Source: an uncultured Mucilaginibacter sp.
GTDB lineage: Bacteria > Bacteroidota > Bacteroidia > Sphingobacteriales > Sphingobacteriaceae
Length of the DNA: 64,000 bases
Direction: 5' to 3'
Assembly (NCBI GenBank): GCA_913775265.1
Contig: CAJYJH010000065.1
Coordinates: 248,001-312,000, forward strand
Position numbers and translations under genes: made by a program
Notes under the pieces: generated by a model
The model's input: only the letters and a program-made list of their open reading frames with translations
The model's database searches: none
What the model was told of the DNA's origin: nothing
Part shown: positions 60,079 to 64,000 of the stretch, one piece after another
Numbering within the stretch: the first letter of the stretch is position 1
How the letters are laid out: each line of letters begins with the position of its first letter

Positions 60079-60975
60079 TTATTGTTGCAAAGTCTGGTAC
60101 AATGTACCATTCGCAGGGTCGGCCTGGTTTAAAATATTCATCGCTTGCACCTTTTCCTGTGGGCTTGCCTTCGCAAAAATTGCGACCAGCTCACTGCGCT
60201 TGGCCGAAAAGAAAACCGTAGGCAATGTGGCTCCAACGCGCACCCTATCCAGCTGTGTAAGTACAGGCAAAGCTGATAAGATAGCCTTTCGACCGTTGGC
60301 AGCATTATCGGCCATGGCATCTAAACCTAAACGATGATAGGTGTATAAAAACTCACGTAATGGAATGTAAGTTTTGTTGATGGTGTTTTCGGAAAGCCAG
60401 TAGCGGTTGGTGTTATTATCAAATGCTTTCCAGCCTTTGTATGATGAACTTTGTGCGTTAATTACTACCGTTTGTGCGTTTGCATAGTAGGCAGTGCCAC
60501 CAAACCTCGAAAAGCTATCATAATCAAAAGCCATAATCATGTAGGCATAAAATGCCATCACTGAGCTTAGATTGCTTTCAAAGGTTTGGTTATTAAAGTC
60601 GATGGTCTGCCCCTCGGTATACGAAAAATCAAAATCGCGGTCGTTTATACTCAGTAGCGGTGTATTGTAAGATGCATTGTAAACCGGCCGGGTGGATTGT
60701 ATTTGTAACTCGCCGCTAAAACTGGTGCCATTATCCCAGGCGGTGATGGTAAGAATAAAACTACAATCAATCTTTTCCTGGGGTTGTATAGCATCTGCAC
60801 TCCACTTGCGGCCGTTCAAAAACTCGCGCATAGCAGTTTGCAATGAATTAAAAATGCGCTTATTGGTCGTCGCAATTTTGGGCGACAAAACCTCTACCCG
60901 TGCATTTAAATCCTGAGCTGAGGCAGTTACACTCATCACACTCACTAAAACAAACCACAACAGCTTTTTTATCAT
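60079..60975 (-). CDS. DUF4835 family secreted protein
   Basis: I start at ATG 60975, giving a signal peptide (IKKLLWFVLVSVMSVTASAQ); the track start at 61002 adds nine residues. The 298-residue product matches the Bacteroidota DUF4835 family in its position right after coaBC (stop and start overlap, ATGA) and in DLNARVEVLSPKI at the mature N-terminus. The family is periplasmic or surface-exposed, with no assigned role. Translational coupling to coaBC is suggested by the overlap. The conserved bamD-rpoZ-coaBC-DUF4835-recN order hints at envelope biogenesis, which is inference. Confidence 0.85.
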   Translation of the reverse strand: MIKKLLWFVLVSVMSVTASAQDLNARVEVLSPKIATTNKRIFNSLQTAMREFLNGRKWSADAIQPQEKIDCSFILTITAWDNGTSFSGELQIQSTRPVYNASYNTPLLSINDRDFDFSYTEGQTIDFNNQTFESNLSSVMAFYAYMIMAFDYDSFSRFGGTAYYANAQTVVINAQSSSYKGWKAFDNNTNRYWLSENTINKTYIPLREFLYTYHRLGLDAMADNAANGRKAILSALPVLTQLDRVRVGATLPTVFFSAKRSELVAIFAKASPQEKVQAMNILNQADPANGTLYQTLQQ

Positions 60976-62171
60976 ACCACTAATGTTATCACTTTTTGGC
61001 AAATGTCTGCAGCAACCTGCTCTTTGCTTTTAGTATCAAAACTTGTTTTATGCAACGCACGGTCAATAATAGTCACTTTATTCGTGTCTACCTGAAAGCC
61101 TGCACCTTTATCGTTTAGCGAATTCAACACAATCAAGTCCAGGTTCTTCTTCTGTAGCTTTTCAATTGCATTCTGCTCTTCGTTCTGAGTTTCTAAAGCA
61201 AAACCTACCAAAATTTGCCCCGAGCGTTTATGCTGACCTAAAGTTTTTAAAATATCAGTCGTCTTTTTAAGTTCGACGCTAAAGCTATCGGTCTGCTTTT
61301 TAATCTTTTGCGCTGATACATTTACCGGTGTGTAGTCGGCTACGGCAGCACTCATTATACAAATATCTGCAGTCTCAAATTGGTACGTACAGGCCTCCAG
61401 CATCTCAGCTGCTGATACGGTATCTATCCGGGTAATGTTGTGTTGTTTACTGGTTTGTGCTGTTGGTCCGGTAACCAAAGTAACCGCTGCGCCCTGTTTA
61501 GCCATTTCGTCAGCAATGGCAAAGCCCATTTTACCCGACGAATGATTGCCGATAAAGCGCACCGGATCAATAGCTTCGTAAGTAGGTCCGGCAGTAATCA
61601 ATACCTTCTTACCTGATAATGGGAGCTGTTGTTGATCTGTAGCAGTAATAAAATCTAAGATAGTTTCAGGTTCTGCCATCCGGCCCTCGCCATGTAGCCC
61701 GCTGGCCAGCTCGCCGGTACCAGGATGAATCATGAGATTACCGTAGCTTTGTAGTTTATTGACGTTGTTTAGTGTAGCAGGATGCCGCCACATATCCAAA
61801 TCCATTGCTGGCGCAAAATATACCGGGCATTTGGCCGACAGATAAGTAGCCATTAATAAGTTATCGCACTGCCCATTGGCCATTTTAGCCAAAGTATTGG
61901 CACTGGCCGGGGCGATAATGAATAGATCTGCCCAAAGGCCTAATTCTACGTGATTATTCCAGCTACCGGTATCGGCATCAAAATACTTAACCAGTACTGG
62001 TTTTTTAGATAAGGTCGATAAAGTTAATGGAGTAATAAATTGTGTAGCATCCGGGGTCATCACTACCTGCACTTCGGCTTCGGCCTTAATCAATAGCCGT
62101 ACCAGCGAAGCTGTTTTATAAGCGGCAATGCTTCCGCACACTCCTAAAATGATTTTTTTGCCTTTGAGCAT
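60972..62171 (-). CDS. coaBC: Bifunctional phosphopantothenoylcysteine decarboxylase / phosphopantothenate-cysteine ligase
   Basis: I start at ATG 62171 (MLKGKKIILGVCGSIAAYKT), giving 399 residues; the track start 62186 adds five. The N-terminal CoaC flavoprotein half has GVCGSIAAYKTA, the active-site PAMDLDMWRHPA motif and His; the CoaB half has KVLITAGPTYEAIDPVRFIGN and SGKMGFAIADE. Together they convert 4'-phosphopantothenate to 4'-phosphopantetheine in coenzyme A synthesis. It lies downstream of rpoZ past a terminator hairpin and overlaps DUF4835. Confidence 0.95.
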   Translation of the reverse strand: MLKGKKIILGVCGSIAAYKTASLVRLLIKAEAEVQVVMTPDATQFITPLTLSTLSKKPVLVKYFDADTGSWNNHVELGLWADLFIIAPASANTLAKMANGQCDNLLMATYLSAKCPVYFAPAMDLDMWRHPATLNNVNKLQSYGNLMIHPGTGELASGLHGEGRMAEPETILDFITATDQQQLPLSGKKVLITAGPTYEAIDPVRFIGNHSSGKMGFAIADEMAKQGAAVTLVTGPTAQTSKQHNITRIDTVSAAEMLEACTYQFETADICIMSAAVADYTPVNVSAQKIKKQTDSFSVELKKTTDILKTLGQHKRSGQILVGFALETQNEEQNAIEKLQKKNLDLIVLNSLNDKGAGFQVDTNKVTIIDRALHKTSFDTKSKEQVAADICQKVITLVV

Positions 62172-62235
62172 GCACAAAAATATCAATAAAAGCCGAAACT
62201 ATCCGGGCATTATCATTGGCTGCGATACCAACAAA

Positions 62236-62263
62236 AAAGCCGGCTGTTTAACAGGCCGGCTTT
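62236..62263 (-). terminator. Terminator after rpoZ
   Basis: AAAGCCGGC (62236-62244) pairs with GCCGGCTTT (62255-62263), with CTGTT/AACAG pairing inside the loop. On the minus strand TTTTTTG follows. It ends about 20 bases after the rpoZ stop, before coaBC. Confidence 0.85.
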
Positions 62264-62282
62264 CATTATCAAAGTTTGATAG

Positions 62283-62621
62283 TTATTCTTTGTTTGGATT
62301 GCGGAAGTAAACCTTGTTTTCTAAAAATTCCTGAACGGCTACTAAAGTAGGTTTAGGCATACGCTCGTAATGTTTAGAAATTTCAATTTGCTCGCGGTTT
62401 TCAAAAACCTCTTCCAGGTTGTCATTTGAAGATGCAAACTCAGAAAGTTTATGGTGCAATTCTTCTTTGATGTTGTTAGAGATTTGATTAGCGCGTTTAG
62501 ACATTACCACGATAGACTCATACAAGTTATTTGTTGATTTATCCAAGTCGCGTAAATCGCGTGTTACTGTACTGCTGGCCACAGTGGGCTTATTATTGTT
62601 ATTATTAATAGTGTTGCTCAT
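62283..62621 (-). CDS. rpoZ: DNA-directed RNA polymerase subunit omega (Rpb6-like)
   Basis: The 112-residue protein is of the Bacteroidota omega type, longer than the enterobacterial one. Conserved parts are NLYESIVVMSKRANQISNNIK, which matches the RPB6/omega core, and a C-terminal PTLVAVQEFLENKVYF. An asparagine-rich N-terminus (TINNNNNKP) precedes it. Omega assists assembly of the RNA polymerase beta' subunit. It follows bamD by 11 bases, so the two are probably cotranscribed. The linkage to bamD and coaBC supports the call. Confidence 0.9.
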   Translation of the reverse strand: MSNTINNNNNKPTVASSTVTRDLRDLDKSTNNLYESIVVMSKRANQISNNIKEELHHKLSEFASSNDNLEEVFENREQIEISKHYERMPKPTLVAVQEFLENKVYFRNPNKE

Positions 62622-62632
62622 GTGTATATTTT

Positions 62633-63568
62633 TTATTGTTGCGGACTTCTTTGATTGTGTTTATCTTGAATAGACTGTTGTTGCGGTGCTTTGGCAGTAT
62701 CCTTATCAGCTAACTTTTTAGCCAGTTTACCTTCGGCAGCTAATTCAGCCAGGTAACGTTTTGCATTAACAATGCCACGTTCGCTGTCTTTACGGTAATC
62801 AGCGGCTTCACGGGTATATTTACTGCTTGGATATTTTTCGGCAAACTGGTCAGCGTAAGTCATGGTTTGCGTAAACCGGTCTTCCTGGCGTAGCTGATTA
62901 CTATTTTTGGCATACAGATATTGAGCTCTTACAATTAAAAACTCCATTTCTTCAGCATATTTGGTATCCGGGTAATCGCGTAAGGCATTGTTGAATGCCA
63001 TAACTGCTGAAAGGTAGTCGCCAATGTCGAGGTAAAGCTTGGCATTTTCGTAAGCCTTAGTCTCCAGCTTGTCGCGTAAATTTTGTATTAGCTTGCTCGC
63101 TTCGGCACTACGGTCACTTTTAGGGTACAAGTTGATAAACAACTGTAGCGACTCAATAGCTTTAGTCGTGTTTTCCTGATCTAATGATGCGTTAGGCGAA
63201 TCTAAGTAAAAGCAATAAGCATGCATATACCTGCATTCTTCGGCACGAGTACTGGTTGGGTATAAATCGGCAAAGTTTTTAAAATGGTAGCGTGCCGAAG
63301 TATAGTCCTTAGTGTAATAGTTAGCGTAGGCATAGTAGTAAAATAAATCTTCCGCCTCACTTAAACCACGATATTTCGGTGTTAACAATTCAAAAAGCTC
63401 TAACGCTTTAGAATAGTTTTTTTTATTATAGAATTTGACGGCCTGTTGGTATTGTTTAGCCCGGTCGTTACTTGCCTTTAGCTTTTCGTAGCTGCTTTTA
63501 CAGCTGCCCACCACAAGCATAGACGAAATTAACAGGCCACCAATAATGGCACGTTGCGTTTTAAACAT
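62633..63568 (-). CDS. bamD: Outer membrane protein assembly factor BamD
   Basis: The 311-residue lipoprotein has a signal with lipobox VVGSC (Cys near residue 23) and five TPR-like helix pairs (YNKKNYSKALELFELLTPKY, FADLYPTSTRAEE, FINLYPKSDRSAE, LRDYPDTKYAEE, FAEKYPSSKYTRE). The tail is a charged linker rich in Gln. BamD is part of the BAM complex that folds beta-barrels into the outer membrane. It is the first gene of the bamD-rpoZ unit, on the minus strand. Confidence 0.94.
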   Translation of the reverse strand: MFKTQRAIIGGLLISSMLVVGSCKSSYEKLKASNDRAKQYQQAVKFYNKKNYSKALELFELLTPKYRGLSEAEDLFYYYAYANYYTKDYTSARYHFKNFADLYPTSTRAEECRYMHAYCFYLDSPNASLDQENTTKAIESLQLFINLYPKSDRSAEASKLIQNLRDKLETKAYENAKLYLDIGDYLSAVMAFNNALRDYPDTKYAEEMEFLIVRAQYLYAKNSNQLRQEDRFTQTMTYADQFAEKYPSSKYTREAADYRKDSERGIVNAKRYLAELAAEGKLAKKLADKDTAKAPQQQSIQDKHNQRSPQQ

Positions 63569-64000
63569 CCTGCAAAGATAATTATATAATGTAAATCAGT
63601 CAATTATTATTTGAGCGCTAAATTAAACGGAACGCAGCTTTGTAAAGTATGTACTTGTTGTATTTAACACCTTTTAACTAAATGGTGACGTTATTGCTTC
63701 CAACAGATACTCACGTGCCCAGTTATTATGATGGGTCAATGATGGTTCAGCTTTTATGAATGAAAAGATAACGCAGGGCTGAATGGATGACTTGCTATAT
63801 ATTAATAACCTTAAATCTGTGTGCAAGGGTACCTCGTACTGATCCCTAAATAAGACAAGGGTTTGTCAATATATAGTACATTAAGGTTTCCAATCTCGGA
63901 AAGCAAAGTGTACCTACCTAATAAAGGCAGGTTACATGTCAATCAAAACAAGACAGTGAAGGCTATATGTATTAAGTAAGGAAGCGTTCATTAAAGCACT
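63569..64000. other. Right-edge region with no recognised gene
   Basis: The last 432 bases hold the bamD promoter on the minus strand and otherwise AT-rich sequence without an ORF above 60 codons. A partial hairpin (TGTACCTACCT / AGGCAGGTTACA, about 63910-63937) is visible. It could be the leader of a gene or RNA beyond the window; nothing can be named. Confidence 0.5.

Noticed and set aside
63800-64000. Possible rRNA or tRNA at the right edge
   Set aside because: No cloverleaf and no recognisable 16S, 23S or 5S conserved segment is visible.

Overview
The window looks like chromosomal DNA of a Bacteroidota bacterium, most likely family Sphingobacteriaceae and close to Mucilaginibacter or Pedobacter. 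This is inferred from a SusC/SusD pair, Bacteroidota-only families (DUF4293, DUF4835, DUF3098, DUF5689), -7 promoter elements of the TAnnTTTG type, the bamD-rpoZ-coaBC-DUF4835-recN order and the ftsX-DUF3098-uppP-truB-ribF order. I see no tRNA, rRNA, CRISPR array or classical insertion sequence. The species assignment is inference only.

Layout. 1-2 kb: a partial metal-dependent hydrolase, a YbaB/EbfC nucleoid protein and a beta-lactamase-fold serine hydrolase lipoprotein, all on the minus strand. 2.3-11.3 kb: a plus-strand SusC-SusD-DUF5689-calcineurin phosphoesterase-GDPD locus, read here as uptake and hydrolysis of an organophosphate. 11.4-14.4 kb: a formylglycine-generating enzyme with both catalytic cysteines, an RlmI-type rRNA methyltransferase and a DUF559 nuclease gene surrounded by palindromic repeats. 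14.5-24.4 kb: a plant-polysaccharide cluster (GH43, GH2, L-rhamnose mutarotase, GH106 rhamnosidase, GH51 arabinofuranosidase) for rhamnose- and arabinose-containing pectic or arabinogalactan glycans. 24.4-36.4 kb: housekeeping genes, including a metallophosphoesterase, a SulP transporter with a structured leader, aconitase, a GluQ-like synthetase, methionine aminopeptidase, a polysaccharide deacetylase, gpsA and a DEAD-box helicase. 36.7-44.7 kb: DUF4293, truA, an ABC exporter, ftsX, DUF3098, uppP, truB and ribF. 44.8-50.5 kb: small membrane or secreted proteins, a CocE hydrolase and an SRAP protein. 50.5-63.6 kb: ettA, clpC, fabI, a TonB-domain protein, recN, DUF4835, coaBC, rpoZ and bamD.

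The most unusual signal is a family of GC-rich palindromic repeats tied to DUF559 (Vsr-like) nuclease domains. At truB, a DUF559 domain bounded by two 38-bp inverted repeats (34 of 38 identical) is inserted in frame, so the predicted product is a 392-residue TruB-DUF559 fusion whose stop overlaps the ribF start. At rlmI, a second DUF559 gene sits between related inverted repeats, with a third copy beyond. In truA, a repeat of the same architecture is translated inside the enzyme. This resembles a nuclease-plus-palindrome mobile system that tolerates, or targets, genes for RNA modification enzymes.

Other points of interest are a short leader ORF plus a terminator-like hairpin before sulP, a stand-alone S74-like chaperone domain, a nested inverted repeat inside the organophosphate locus, and perfect palindromes upstream of clpC and of the 55.4-56.6 kb gene.
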